Shown: positions 10,483 to 19,400 of the stretch, piece after piece
How positions within the stretch are numbered: position 1 is the stretch's first letter
How the letters are laid out: each line of letters begins with the position of its first letter
Source: Rhodanobacter sp.
GTDB taxonomy: Bacteria; Pseudomonadota; Gammaproteobacteria; Xanthomonadales; Rhodanobacteraceae
Direction of reading: 5' to 3'
Assembly (NCBI GenBank): GCA_022730075.1
Contig: DZBX01000002.1
Coordinates: 1 to 64,000 of the forward strand
DNA: 64,000 nt
The notes under the pieces: model-generated
The model's database searches: none
What the model was told of the DNA's origin: nothing
The model's input: only the letters and a program-made list of their open reading frames with translations
Made by a program: the position numbers and the translations under genes

Positions 10483-11151
10483 ATGAGCATCCGCGATTGG
10501 CCCGAGGATTCACGTCCGCGCGAGCGCCTGCTGCAACACGGCGCCGGCAGTCTGGCGCCTGCCGAGCTGATCGCCGTGCTGCTGGGCAGCGGCGTGCGCG
10601 GCGCCAGCGCGGTGGAACTGGGCCAGCGCCTGCTGGCGCGGGCCGGCAGTCTCTCGGCCCTGCTCAACGCACCGGAAGCCTGTCGCATGTCCGGTCTCGG
10701 CCCGGCCAAGCGCGCGCGTCTGCTGGCTGCGCTGGAGCTGGCGCGGCGCAGCCTGGGCGAGGAGCTGGCTGCGCGCCCCACGCTGAGCAGCCCCGGCGAC
10801 AGCGCCGCATTCCTGCGCGCGCAACTGCGCGATCGCGCCTACGAGGTGTTCGCCTGCCTGTTCCTGGACAACCGCCACCGCGTGCTGGCCTTCGCCGAGT
10901 TGTTCCGCGGCACGCTGGATGGCGCCAGCGTGCCGCCGCGCGAGGTGGTGCGCGCCTGCCTGCAACACAACGCCGCCGCGGTGATCCTGGCGCACAACCA
11001 TCCCTCGGGCGTGGCCGAGCCCAGCGCCGCCGATGTGGCGCTGACGCAAACACTCAAACAGGCGCTGGATCTGATCGGTGTGCGCGTGCTCGATCATCTG
11101 GTCATCGGCAGCGGCACGCCGGTGTCGCTGAGCCAGCGCGGGCTGTGTTGA
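10483..11151 (+). CDS. radC: RadC-family JAB-domain protein
   Basis: A protein of 222 aa with an N-terminal helix-hairpin-helix-like UPF0758 region (residues 1-100) and a C-terminal JAB/MPN metalloprotease-like domain with the signature AHNHPSGVAEPSAAD. Historically named for DNA repair, its true function is unsettled. The ATG at 10483 gives the usual family N-terminus (IRDWPEDSRPRERLL). It is transcribed divergently from coaBC, a standard neighbour. A hairpin at 11191-11212 probably ends the transcript. Confidence 0.92.
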   Translation: MSIRDWPEDSRPRERLLQHGAGSLAPAELIAVLLGSGVRGASAVELGQRLLARAGSLSALLNAPEACRMSGLGPAKRARLLAALELARRSLGEELAARPTLSSPGDSAAFLRAQLRDRAYEVFACLFLDNRHRVLAFAELFRGTLDGASVPPREVVRACLQHNAAAVILAHNHPSGVAEPSAADVALTQTLKQALDLIGVRVLDHLVIGSGTPVSLSQRGLC

Positions 11152-11190
11152 ACCGGCGCGGCGCCACGCGCAAGGACGGCCAAAAGAGAC

Positions 11191-11212
11191 GGCGCGGTGT
11201 CGCCACCGCGCC
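11191..11212 (+). terminator. Hairpin downstream of radC
   Basis: A 9-bp perfect stem (GGCGCGGTG with CACCGCGCC) and a 4-nt loop lie 39 nt after the radC stop. There is no U-tract, so it may act as a barrier or a weak terminator between convergent radC and the DUF929 gene. Confidence 0.5.
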
Positions 11213-11310
11213 GCAAGTGCCGCAATACCCAGGTCGTGCCCCATGCTGGCCCGTGGAGAGTTCGGTCAGCTCGCGCAAGTTAGCTGCGCTGCATGACGCC
11301 GGCGTGACGG

Positions 11311-12135
11311 TCAGTGGTGCGGCTGGAGGATGCCTTCGAGGTCGGCCAGCCCCGCGTTGGCAGCCATCACGCCGGGGGCCGCACACACACGCGTGGGCCG
11401 GTTGCCGTCGACACGGCAGATCGCGGCGCTGAACGCATTGACCTGCGGCATCATCTGCGCGAACAGCGCGCTGCGCGGAGCGGCCAGTTGCGTGGCGATC
11501 TGCTGCCAGTCCATGCCCTGCAGACTGGCCGGCGAGATCATCGGCTGGGTCAGCAGGTAGGCGCCATCGAGATAGACGAAAGGAATGCCGTAGGCGAACC
11601 GCACGTAGGGCGGCACATCGAAAGCGCCGAAGACCTGCTTGGCCTGCGCGGTCATCGGCATCAACCGCTGATTGGCGCGATTGGCTGTTTCGATGGCCTG
11701 GAAGCGCAGATACGGGCTGCTGAACCGCGCGAACTGGAACGTGAAAGTCGCCGTGTTGGCGTACACGTCGGTAGGCGAGGAGAGCATGTAGCGCACGCCG
11801 GACAACTGGCCGAAGCGCAACAGCGCGAGCGCCAGTCCCCAGCGCTGCGCGGCGCAATACGGGCAGAAATCGGCGCCGATATACAGCAGCACCGGCGGCT
11901 TGCCCAGCGCCGGCCCCTGGATGGCCTTGATGTAGCTGACGGCCGGCCGCTGCGTGATGCGCAGGCCCGCCGTGCTGGCACGCAGCAGTTGCTGCATCAG
12001 CGCCGGTGCGACCGCATGGTTCAACTGCGCCGCGAGCGCCGGTGGCGTGGTGTCGGCGCACGCGGTGCCGGCCAGCGCCAGGCCCGCCAGCATGGCGCAC
12101 AGCATGAGACTGAAACGCAAGCGGATATTCGACAT
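11311..12135 (-). CDS. Secreted DUF929 thioredoxin-fold protein with CPYC motif
   Basis: A protein of 274 aa with an Ala/Leu-rich signal peptide ending near residue 27. The body matches DUF929, a family first defined in Sulfolobus: [18 protein letters not shown] with Cys91 and Cys94, then [15 protein letters not shown] and later IPFVYLDG. The CxxC after a beta strand, in the context G-A-x-F-C-P-Y-C, is a thioredoxin-like redox site, so an extracytoplasmic thiol-disulfide role is inferred; no substrate is known. Further cysteines (ICRVDG, RVCAAP) lie in the C-terminal third. The gene is oriented in line with the MFS operon upstream, but 174 nt and a repeated hairpin separate them, so it is probably a separate transcript. 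Confidence 0.8.
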   Translation of the reverse strand: MSNIRLRFSLMLCAMLAGLALAGTACADTTPPALAAQLNHAVAPALMQQLLRASTAGLRITQRPAVSYIKAIQGPALGKPPVLLYIGADFCPYCAAQRWGLALALLRFGQLSGVRYMLSSPTDVYANTATFTFQFARFSSPYLRFQAIETANRANQRLMPMTAQAKQVFGAFDVPPYVRFAYGIPFVYLDGAYLLTQPMISPASLQGMDWQQIATQLAAPRSALFAQMMPQVNAFSAAICRVDGNRPTRVCAAPGVMAANAGLADLEGILQPHH

Positions 12136-12279
12136 GATCGATCCTCAAAGCATGGCGCGGGCACATGCGCGCGGTACGAAGCCTGCGCTTGGACAACGCC
12201 GCGCGCGTGAAGTGCGCCCCGGCGGATGGCCGACACGTGGGCGAGGGTGTCGTTACCGCGCCAAGCCGCAGGCATGCCG

Positions 12280-12313
12280 GCGCTCAGAGGCTGAAAAATT
12301 CACAGCCCCTCAG
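12280..12313 (-). repeat. Stop-codon hairpin element, copy C
   Basis: Read on the minus strand this is CTGAGGGGCTGTGAATTTTT, continuing CAGCCTCTGAGCGC. The TGA near its 5' end (12312-12310) is the stop codon of the MFS gene. The arms GAGGGGCTG and CAGCCTCTG pair around an AT-rich loop. Related copies lie at 35641-35674 and 50165-50199, in both of which the TGA is also the stop codon of the preceding gene. Confidence 0.75.
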
Positions 12314-14049
12314 TGTTCGTGATGGATGTAGTGCTGTCCGCGCGACCACGATGCGGCCGCGGCGATCAGGCACATCAGAGCCGCGAAGATGAAGGCCTCG
12401 GCCAGGCCCGCATGGAACGGCCGGGCGATCAGATCGGAAAAATATGAATGCCCGGTCAACTGCATGCGCTTGGCGCTCGAGAGATGATCCAGCACGCCCG
12501 CGCCGACCAGCGTGCGGATCGGGTTGTAGCCGAGGAAGGCCGCGAACAGGATCGAAGCCGGCGGCAACGCCCCCACGCGTTCGGCGGCCGCTGCCGGCAC
12601 GCCGTGCTGCATCAGGCCCTGCACCAGCGTCGTCGACAGGGTCGAGGAGAGTCCCGCGATCATCAGCGTGAAGAAAATGCCGATCGACAGCACCTGGGCC
12701 GAGTTCTGGAAGGTCGAGTTCATGCCGCCGCCGGCGCCGCGGTCGCGCGCGGGCAGGCTGTTCATGACCGCCGCCCGGTTGGGCGCCGCGAAAGCGCCCA
12801 TGCAGAGCCCGTTGAACAGGAGGATCGCGGCGAAGGCCGCGTAGTTGAAGTCGATCGGCAGCAGCATCAGCAAGGCGAAGCTCACGGCGGCACCGAGCAT
12901 GCCGCCGGTGGCGAAGTAGCGCGCGCCCAGCCGATCCGACAGGTAACCCGCGAGCGGCCCCGAAAGCAGGAATCCCGCGGTCAGCGGCAGCATGAAAATC
13001 CCCGCCCACAGTGGCGTCTGCTCAAAGCTGTAACCGTGCAGGGGCAGCCAGATGCCCTGCAGCCAGATGATCAGCATGAACATCAGGCCGCCGCGGCCGA
13101 TGGCTGACAGGAAAGTCGAGAGGGTGCCGAAGGTGAAAGCCTTGATCCTGAACAGTGGGAACCGGAACATCGGCTCGGCCACGTGCGTTTCGACGACGGC
13201 GAAAGCAAGCAGCGATGCGGTGCCAGCCGCCAGCAACGCGATGACCGGCGCGCTGGTCCAGCCCATGGCATGGCCGTTGGCCGGTTCGATGCCCAGCGTG
13301 ACCCCGATCATGATCAGGATCAGCCCGGCGGCGAAGGTGATGTTGCCGGCCCAGTCGATCCGCGCGCGGTGGCGTTGCCCGAGTTCCTTCAGCTTCATGT
13401 ACGACCAGATGGTGCCGAACAGCCCGAACGGCACCGACACCAGGAACACCAGCCGCCAGTCGATGGCGGCCAGCACGCCGCCAAGGATCAGGCCGATGAA
13501 GGAGCCGGCGATGCCGGCGATGTTGTTGATGCCCAGCGCCAGGCCGCGCTGACCAGGCGGGAACGCGTCGGTCAGGATGGCCGCGGAATTGGCGATCAGA
13601 AAGGCCGCGCCGATGCCCTGGAAGATGCGGCCGATGATCAGCCAGTCGGCTCCGGCGCGTGCCGTGAACGGATCGAGCGCCAGCAGCAGCGAGGCCACGG
13701 TGAACACGACGAAGCCGAGGTTGTACATCTTCACGCGCCCGAACATGTCGCCCAGGCGGCCCAGACTCACCACCAGCACGCTGCTGACGATCAGGAAACC
13801 CAGGATCATCCACAGCAGGTAAAACGTGTTGCCCGGATCGAGCGGATTCAACTGGATGCCGCGAAAAATCTCCGGCATGGCGATCAGCATGATCGAGGAA
13901 TCGATGGTCGCCAGCAGCACCGCGATGGTGGTGTTGGACAGCGCCAGCCATTTGTAGTGCATGGAAGTGCTCGCCGGGTCGGCCGCGGCGGTGGTTGCAA
14001 CCGCGGCATCCGTTGCCGCGTGTCGTGGCGGGATGTGCCGTCGGGTCAC
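12310..14049 (-). CDS. MFS efflux transporter, DHA2 (EmrB/QacA) type
   Basis: A protein of 579 aa with about 14 predicted membrane segments after a ~30-residue cytoplasmic N-terminus. The first helix reads NTTIAVLLATIDSSIMLIAM, typical of 14-TM drug:H+ antiporters, and the loop SLGRLGDMFGRVKMY is the MFS motif A. Proton-driven export of a small toxic compound across the inner membrane is expected. The gene overlaps the isochorismatase-like gene (ATGA), which itself follows a marR gene, so the transporter is probably regulated by the local MarR protein. An internal Met (MHYKWLAL, codon at 13962) is an alternative start. Its stop codon lies inside a dispersed hairpin repeat. Confidence 0.9.
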   Translation of the reverse strand: MTRRHIPPRHAATDAAVATTAAADPASTSMHYKWLALSNTTIAVLLATIDSSIMLIAMPEIFRGIQLNPLDPGNTFYLLWMILGFLIVSSVLVVSLGRLGDMFGRVKMYNLGFVVFTVASLLLALDPFTARAGADWLIIGRIFQGIGAAFLIANSAAILTDAFPPGQRGLALGINNIAGIAGSFIGLILGGVLAAIDWRLVFLVSVPFGLFGTIWSYMKLKELGQRHRARIDWAGNITFAAGLILIMIGVTLGIEPANGHAMGWTSAPVIALLAAGTASLLAFAVVETHVAEPMFRFPLFRIKAFTFGTLSTFLSAIGRGGLMFMLIIWLQGIWLPLHGYSFEQTPLWAGIFMLPLTAGFLLSGPLAGYLSDRLGARYFATGGMLGAAVSFALLMLLPIDFNYAAFAAILLFNGLCMGAFAAPNRAAVMNSLPARDRGAGGGMNSTFQNSAQVLSIGIFFTLMIAGLSSTLSTTLVQGLMQHGVPAAAAERVGALPPASILFAAFLGYNPIRTLVGAGVLDHLSSAKRMQLTGHSYFSDLIARPFHAGLAEAFIFAALMCLIAAAASWSRGQHYIHHEH

Positions 14050-14621
14050 GGGGTGTGCCGCGAATGGGCTGGCGCGAGCCGATCGATGATCGCGCGGGTG
14101 CTGCCGGTTTCGCCCAGCCGCGGAAAGATGCGCGTGATGCTGTTGTCGTGCGCCTCGGGGCTCATGTCGGTCATGGCGTCGATGGCGAGGGCGACGTTGA
14201 ACCCGAGCTCGTGGGCCTGGCGTGCGCTGGACTCGACGCCGATGCTGGTGGCGACGCCGGCCAGCACGACCTGCGTGACGCCCCGCTGGCTCAGGTACTC
14301 GGCGAGGCCGGTGCCGGTGAATGCGCCCCAGGTGCGCTTGGTCACCACGTGGTCCTGCGGCTGCGGGTCGAGCTCGGCGACGAGATCGGCCCAGTCGGCG
14401 GGAAGCTCGCCCAGGCGGCGCGACTGTTCGGTCCGGCCCGGCGCACCTCCCGTGACGTTGACCAGCACCACCGGCAGGTCGCGGGCGCGGAACGCATCGG
14501 CCAGGGCGCGGGCATTCTGCACGACCGTCGCGAGCGGATGCGCGGTGGGCAGCGCGACAATGCCTTGCTGCAAGTCGATGACGATGAGCGCGGTATGCGC
14601 GTCAAGCGTGGTCGGGGCCAT
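14046..14621 (-). CDS. Isochorismatase-family hydrolase lacking the catalytic cysteine
   Basis: A protein of 191 aa with a Rossmann-like cysteine-hydrolase fold. The catalytic Asp16 (LIVIDLQQG) and Lys95 (VVTKRTWGAF) are in place. At the position of the nucleophilic Cys in nicotinamidase-type members it has Gly128 (GVATSIGVESS). True isochorismatases such as PhzD and EntB also lack Cys at this position, so the protein may hydrolyse an ether-like substrate or be non-hydrolytic. The ATG at 14621 is chosen because AGGAG lies 7 nt upstream, against 1 nt for the ATG at 14627. It overlaps the MFS gene and follows marR by 28 nt; I infer that it processes or binds the compound handled by that system. 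Confidence 0.85.
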   Translation of the reverse strand: MAPTTLDAHTALIVIDLQQGIVALPTAHPLATVVQNARALADAFRARDLPVVLVNVTGGAPGRTEQSRRLGELPADWADLVAELDPQPQDHVVTKRTWGAFTGTGLAEYLSQRGVTQVVLAGVATSIGVESSARQAHELGFNVALAIDAMTDMSPEAHDNSITRIFPRLGETGSTRAIIDRLAPAHSRHTP

Positions 14622-14649
14622 GTGCATCTCCTGATGATGAGGATCGGGG

Positions 14650-15138
14650 TTATCGCGGGTCGGCGTGCGGAAGCATGGCGTCCGCTGGCGCATCGACCAG
14701 GCGCTTGAGCAATTCCACGGCATTCGCCAGCTGGTCCTGCTCGACGGCGGAGAAGTTTGCGCGGATGGCGCGCAGCAACCAGTCCTCGCGTGCCGCCCGA
14801 CTGGTCTCGATCATTTCCCGGCAGGCCGGCGTGAGCGACAAAATGGTTTGCCGCCCATCGGTCGGATCCGCCGCGCCGCGCAGCAAACCGGCACCCAGCA
14901 GGACGGAAACCGTGGCGCCCATGGATTGCGGACGCACACCCTCGGCGCGCGCGAGACGCGTCACCGTGGCCGGGCCATCGCGCTCCAGGCGACCGAGCAC
15001 GGACATCTGCGACCAGGTGACAGCGCCCGGATGCGCCTGTTCACGCAGCCGTCGGCCGAGTTGACCGACCACGACACGCAGCGCAGCCGCGACCCTGGCG
15101 GCGCGTGCGGTTTCGGGATCACTCGCTTGCGGGCTCAT
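14650..15138 (-). CDS. MarR-family transcriptional regulator
   Basis: A protein of 162 aa with a central winged helix-turn-helix (residues ~40-105: TWSQMSVLGRLERDGPATVTRLARAEGVRPQSMG...) and flanking dimerisation helices. DPTDGRQTILSLTP is the wing. It is the first gene of the marR-isochorismatase-MFS operon, the classical layout of a ligand-responsive repressor controlling its neighbours. Two overlapping dyads and an AT-rich -10 box lie just before its start, consistent with autorepression. Confidence 0.9.
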   Translation of the reverse strand: MSPQASDPETARAARVAAALRVVVGQLGRRLREQAHPGAVTWSQMSVLGRLERDGPATVTRLARAEGVRPQSMGATVSVLLGAGLLRGAADPTDGRQTILSLTPACREMIETSRAAREDWLLRAIRANFSAVEQDQLANAVELLKRLVDAPADAMLPHADPR

Positions 15139-15149
15139 ATTCAGGGCAG

Positions 15150-15183
15150 TTTATATGAAGTAAGACTTCCAAGTTTGACTTGG
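15150..15183 (-). promoter_or_regulatory. marR promoter with tandem dyad operators
   Basis: On the minus strand a TATAAA -10 box (complement of 15150-15155) lies 12 nt before the marR start. Two inverted repeats follow upstream: GAAGT-AAG-ACTTC at 15157-15169 and CCAAGT-TTG-ACTTGG at 15169-15183. Both cover the -10 to -35 region and have MarR-type dimensions. The position suggests the binding site of the adjacent MarR protein; binding itself is inferred. Confidence 0.55.
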
Positions 15184-15390
15184 CAGATTGCGGTCCCGCG
15201 CACGCGGCGCGGCGCGCGATGGTGTGTGCGGCAAGTAGACAGGCCGTTTGCGCGGGGTGTAAGGAATCCGGTGCGCGCCGCGACCAAGGCTTGGCGGCGC
15301 ATTCCATCGGCGCGCGCCAAGCCGAACTGCAGCGGTCATCCGGCCGCATTCAACCCACCCGACTCCTGTCTCCAATCGAGGATATCCAGC

Positions 15391-15720
15391 ATGAACAAGC
15401 ATCAATTTCTCAGCATGACCGCGGCTTCCCTGATCGCCGCCGGCGCCCTCGCTGCTGCGCCGGCCTCGCATGCCGCCAGCATGGAGAAGTGCTTTGGCGT
15501 CGCCACGGCCCACCACAACGATTGCGCGGGCATCTCCGGACTGCACTCGTGCAAGGGCTCGTCCCCGAACAACTACAACCCCGGCGATTTCCGCGTGGTG
15601 CCCACCGGCACCTGCGAAAAAATGGGGGGTCTGGACATGGCCCAGGCCGAGAAGGTCCTGAAGAGCCCGGCCGAGGTCAAGGCATTCGAGGCCAAGATGG
15701 AAGCGAAGGCCAAGGGCTGA
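15391..15720 (+). CDS. DUF2282 (BufA1-like) periplasmic bufferin precursor
   Basis: A protein of 109 aa with a signal peptide (residues 1-28, ending SHAAS) and a mature part with four cysteines (34, 45, 54 and 75): EKCFGVATAHHNDCAG, LHSCKG and PTGTCEKMGG. This matches DUF2282, now described as BufA1, a ribosomally made copper-sequestering peptide whose cysteines are modified by the MNIO enzyme BufB (DUF692) with partner BufC. Here bufB and bufC are not next to it; a DoxX gene follows after 126 nt. Metal buffering in the periplasm is inferred from the family. A GAGGA Shine-Dalgarno sequence lies at 15378-15382. Confidence 0.85.
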   Translation: MNKHQFLSMTAASLIAAGALAAAPASHAASMEKCFGVATAHHNDCAGISGLHSCKGSSPNNYNPGDFRVVPTGTCEKMGGLDMAQAEKVLKSPAEVKAFEAKMEAKAKG

Positions 15721-15734
15721 ACCCTGTCGTCCCG

Positions 15735-15771
15735 CGGTCGCCGCGTCGCCATGTCGACGGCGCGGCGACCG
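15735..15771 (+). terminator. Hairpin between the DUF2282 and DoxX genes
   Basis: An 11-bp perfect stem (CGGTCGCCGCG with CGCGGCGACCG) encloses a 15-nt loop, 15 nt after the DUF2282 stop. There is no U-tract. It could stabilise the upstream message so that the small precursor is made in excess over DoxX, or partly terminate transcription. Confidence 0.5.
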
Positions 15772-15846
15772 TGGGATGCGCATCCGGGCTGGCGCGGCTG
15801 ATCCGGGGCCGCGCTTGCCACTCACATCCACCGGCGGAGCTTGTCG

Positions 15847-16314
15847 ATGAGCACACTCACATTGGCCGGCACCACTACGCGCCGCGCCTGGCGCGGTCTG
15901 GAGCGCGGTCTCGAATACCTGCAAGCGCCGGCCCTGCTGGCGGCACGTTTGTACGTGGCCTGGGTGTTTTTCGTGTCCGGGCTGCAAAGCCTGCGCGACT
16001 GGCCGGCCACGCTGTGGTTGTACGAAAACTGCTTTCACGTGGCGCTGCTGCCACCCGCCGCGGCGGCCGTGGCCGGCACCGCCGGCGAAATACTGTTGCC
16101 GCCGCTGCTGGCGCTGGGACTGTTTGGGCGCTTCGGCGCACTGGGCCTGTCCGTGGTCAACGTGGTGGCGTTGCTGTCTTATCTGCATGCGCTGCAGACG
16201 CCGGCGATCATGTTCCACTTCATCTGGGGCATCCTGCTGCTGCTGGTGGCGCTATGGGGTCCGGGCGCGTGGTCGCTGGATGCGTGGCGCGCGCGCGCCC
16301 GACGCGTGGCATAG
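15847..16314 (+). CDS. DoxX-family membrane protein
   Basis: A protein of 155 aa with four hydrophobic segments (about residues 30-50, 75-95, 97-115 and 118-140) and the DoxX pattern ARLYVAWVFFVSGLQSLRDW near the start. DoxX proteins are inner-membrane proteins often found next to DUF2282-DUF692-DUF2063 genes, where a role in electron transfer or redox support of the bufferin system is supposed. The ATG at 15847 is preferred over the TTG at 15841 because GGAG at 15835-15838 is 8 nt upstream of it. Confidence 0.88.
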   Translation: MSTLTLAGTTTRRAWRGLERGLEYLQAPALLAARLYVAWVFFVSGLQSLRDWPATLWLYENCFHVALLPPAAAAVAGTAGEILLPPLLALGLFGRFGALGLSVVNVVALLSYLHALQTPAIMFHFIWGILLLLVALWGPGAWSLDAWRARARRVA

Positions 16315-16409
16315 CGCCGGCGTGTCGGAGTGGTGCAGCTTGCTGCGCGGCAGCCATCGAGCTGCGAATGCGCATTGGGCGCGACGAGGCACGAAGCGGC
16401 GGGCGCGGA

Positions 16410-19400
16410 TTATTCGGGCGCGGCCACGCGCAGCATCGCGGGCAAGTGCGTGATGCGCAGCGCGCCATGCGTCCACGTCACCGGCTGGCCATCGAGCAGG
16501 GTGGCGCCGGGCGCTGCGGCATACGGCCAGGTGAGCAGCAGGCCGCCGGGTGGCATGGCGCTGCCGGCGGGGATTTCCAGGTGCACGCTGCCATCGTGCG
16601 CGCGCCAGTAGTGATAACCCAGCTTGCCCCACGGCGTGCGCAAGCCCTCGATGCGGATGCCGCCGTCATCCAGCCATGACCCGGGCACGCCGGCGGCCAG
16701 CACCATCGCCTGGTCGTGGTCGCTGCGGTAGGCCAGCATGTCGAGTGCGCTGCGCAGGAAGTCGCTGGCCACCCAGCCGTGCGGCATGTCGCCGATGAAG
16801 CCAGGCGCATCCGCATCGCGCCGGACCACTTCGGCCCACTGGTGCCAGGCGGCGGGGCGCTGCCCGGCGAAGAAGAAGCGCAGCAGCGCGGGGATGCGCG
16901 CGCGCCAGCCCAGGCGCACGAAGGCATCGACGTTGCGCCATTCGTAAGGCGTGTAGGTCTGCCATGGCGTGCGGCCATCGGCGCGCGCCTCGAAGTCGCG
17001 CCAGTAGCGCGCGAAGGTATCGCGCAGCAGATCCTGCGGCAGTGCGTGCTGCACTCCCACGGGCGACAGCGCGATGGTGGTGGAGGTGGGGTCGAAGTCG
17101 CCGAGGTCGGCACTGCCGGCGATGTAGTCGATGTGGTGCCAGCGCGCCGTGGCCGCGATGGAAGCGAAGAAGTCCTGCTGGAAATCGTCGGCGTCGCGGG
17201 TCATGGCTTGCCGCTGGTGTGTCTTGCCGAGTTGTCCGGCCAGCCAGGCCGCATCGCGGTAGCCGAGCAGCGACCAGAAGTCGTCCCAGTACGAATGCAT
17301 GGGTTTGGCCGAATAGCCCTCGTGGCTGATCGAGCGCGGCATCAGGCCGTAGTACAGCGTGCGCTCGCCCTGCCGGTAGGCGGCGGTTTTCTGCGTGGCG
17401 CGCAGATGGTTCATGTAATGCACGGCGGCGACGACATGCGGCCACAGTTGCCGCGCCAGCGCCAGGTCGTGCGTGTAGCGCGTGTACTCGGCGATGGCGA
17501 AGATCAGCTCACCCTGCGAGTCGTTCTCGGGCGTGGGATCGGCGCCTTTCCAGTCCACGCAGCACGGCACCTTGCCGTTGCTGAACTGGTGCGGCGCGTA
17601 CCACAGCAGATAGTCGCGCACGGCGCGGTCCTCGCCCATGCGCAGCAGCGCCTCGCTCATCATGGCGCCGTCGCGGATCCAGCTGCGCGCATAGCTGCGC
17701 GGTCCGGGCTGCAGCGCGGCGCCGTCGCGATCCAGCAAGATCTGCCACAGCGCGCTGTAGATCGTCTGCTGGAAGTCCTGCGCCTGCGGCGGCAGCTGCA
17801 CCTGCACGCGTTGCAGCCGCGCCTGCCAGGCCGCGGCCACCGCGGTTTCGTCATGCTGCAACTGCACGGCGGCTTTTTCAGCACTGGTCAGCGACAGTGG
17901 CGCGGCGCCCGTCCACGGGATGGCGATGCCGACGCTGGCGGTGCCGTGCGCGGGAACATCCAATGGATACAACAGGGCGCCCTGCGCCAGTCCGTCGGTT
18001 TGCGTGACGGCGGCCCGTGCCAGCGGCATCGTCGCGAGCAGTTGCGGCAACGACTGGCGAGCGAGGTCGCCCGTCACGAAACCGGCGGGCCTTCCCAGCG
18101 TCACCAGCGTCTGCGCGTCATTCACGCGCAGCACGCCATCGCGGAAATCCAGCGCATGGATGGGCCCGAAGCCACCCGGCGTGTTGAGAAACTGCTGCGG
18201 CGGGTTGACCTGCAATGGCCGCACGGCCAATGCCAGCGTGACGTGCCGTGCGGCATCGCCGTCGTTGCGCACGGTGTAGCGCGCCAGCAACCGTGCCGCC
18301 GCCGGCGTGCCGGCGCCGAACGCGGTGACTTGCAAGTGCAGCGGGCCTTTCGTCCAGGTGACCGACGGCAGCGGCAGATAGCCATCGCGCAGCGCCTGGG
18401 TGATGCGCACGTCGCTCCAGTCCAGCAAGCCGCCGCGTGTCTGCAGGAACGGTTCGATGGACCAGCCGCCCTTGAACGGCTCGATGCGGCCGTCGGTTGA
18501 GAGCAAACCCGTCTGCTTGCCGCCATCGACGCCGAGTACGGTCCAGTCGTTCTGCTGGCCGGAAAGCCCGCGCGGAAACGTGCCGCGCGGCGCCAGCTGC
18601 GCCAGCGTCTGCAGCAAGGACGTCGGTTGCCCCCAGCCCGGCGCCTGCAGCGTCAACTGGCCCAGCGCGTAGCCCTGAGTGTTGCCGGAAAACGCCAGGC
18701 GCAGCCAGTGCGCGACCGGATCTTGCGGCAGGCCCAGCAAAACCTGCGTGCCGCTGCGCAGCAGCAGGCTGCGCTGCGCCTGCCAGTGCCTGCCGTCGCG
18801 TGAGGATTCCACGCGCACCCCGGGCGTGCCGGTGCTCGCGGCCACGGCGAAGGACAGACCACCGAGCGGGCGCTCGGCACCGAGATCCAGCGTCAGCGTC
18901 TGCGCGCCGCCCGCGGCGCTGCGCCATGTGCGCCCGGCGCGCATGGCCAGCGCCAGCGCGGCGGGGTGACCGGGCAGCGCGCTGCTGGCGCTGGCGCGCG
19001 GCACCGGCCATTGCGCCGGCGGCGCGGGCGCGTGCAGCAGCGCGAAATGATCGAAGCACAGTTCGCCGCGGCCACCCTGCACCGCGGCGATGGTGAGCTG
19101 CAGCGCGGCGCTGCGCCGCAGGCGGTGATCCTTGCGCGGGCCCCAGGCGAAGCCAACCTCGCGCTGCGCGATGTGCAGTGTGGTCCACGTCGCGGGCGGC
19201 GCGAATTCGGGTTGCTGGTACCACCACACGTTCCAGCCGTCGGCGCTGATGAACTTGAGCTGCAGGCCGTTGCGCGGCCCCTGCCCGCGCACGCCGAGTC
19301 GCAGCGCGTAGTGCGCGGGAAAATCCAGCGGCAGCGGATGCTGCATCTCGACGTAGCCGGCCACGCCTTTCGGAAAGTCATAGCCGAGGCACAGCGCCGT

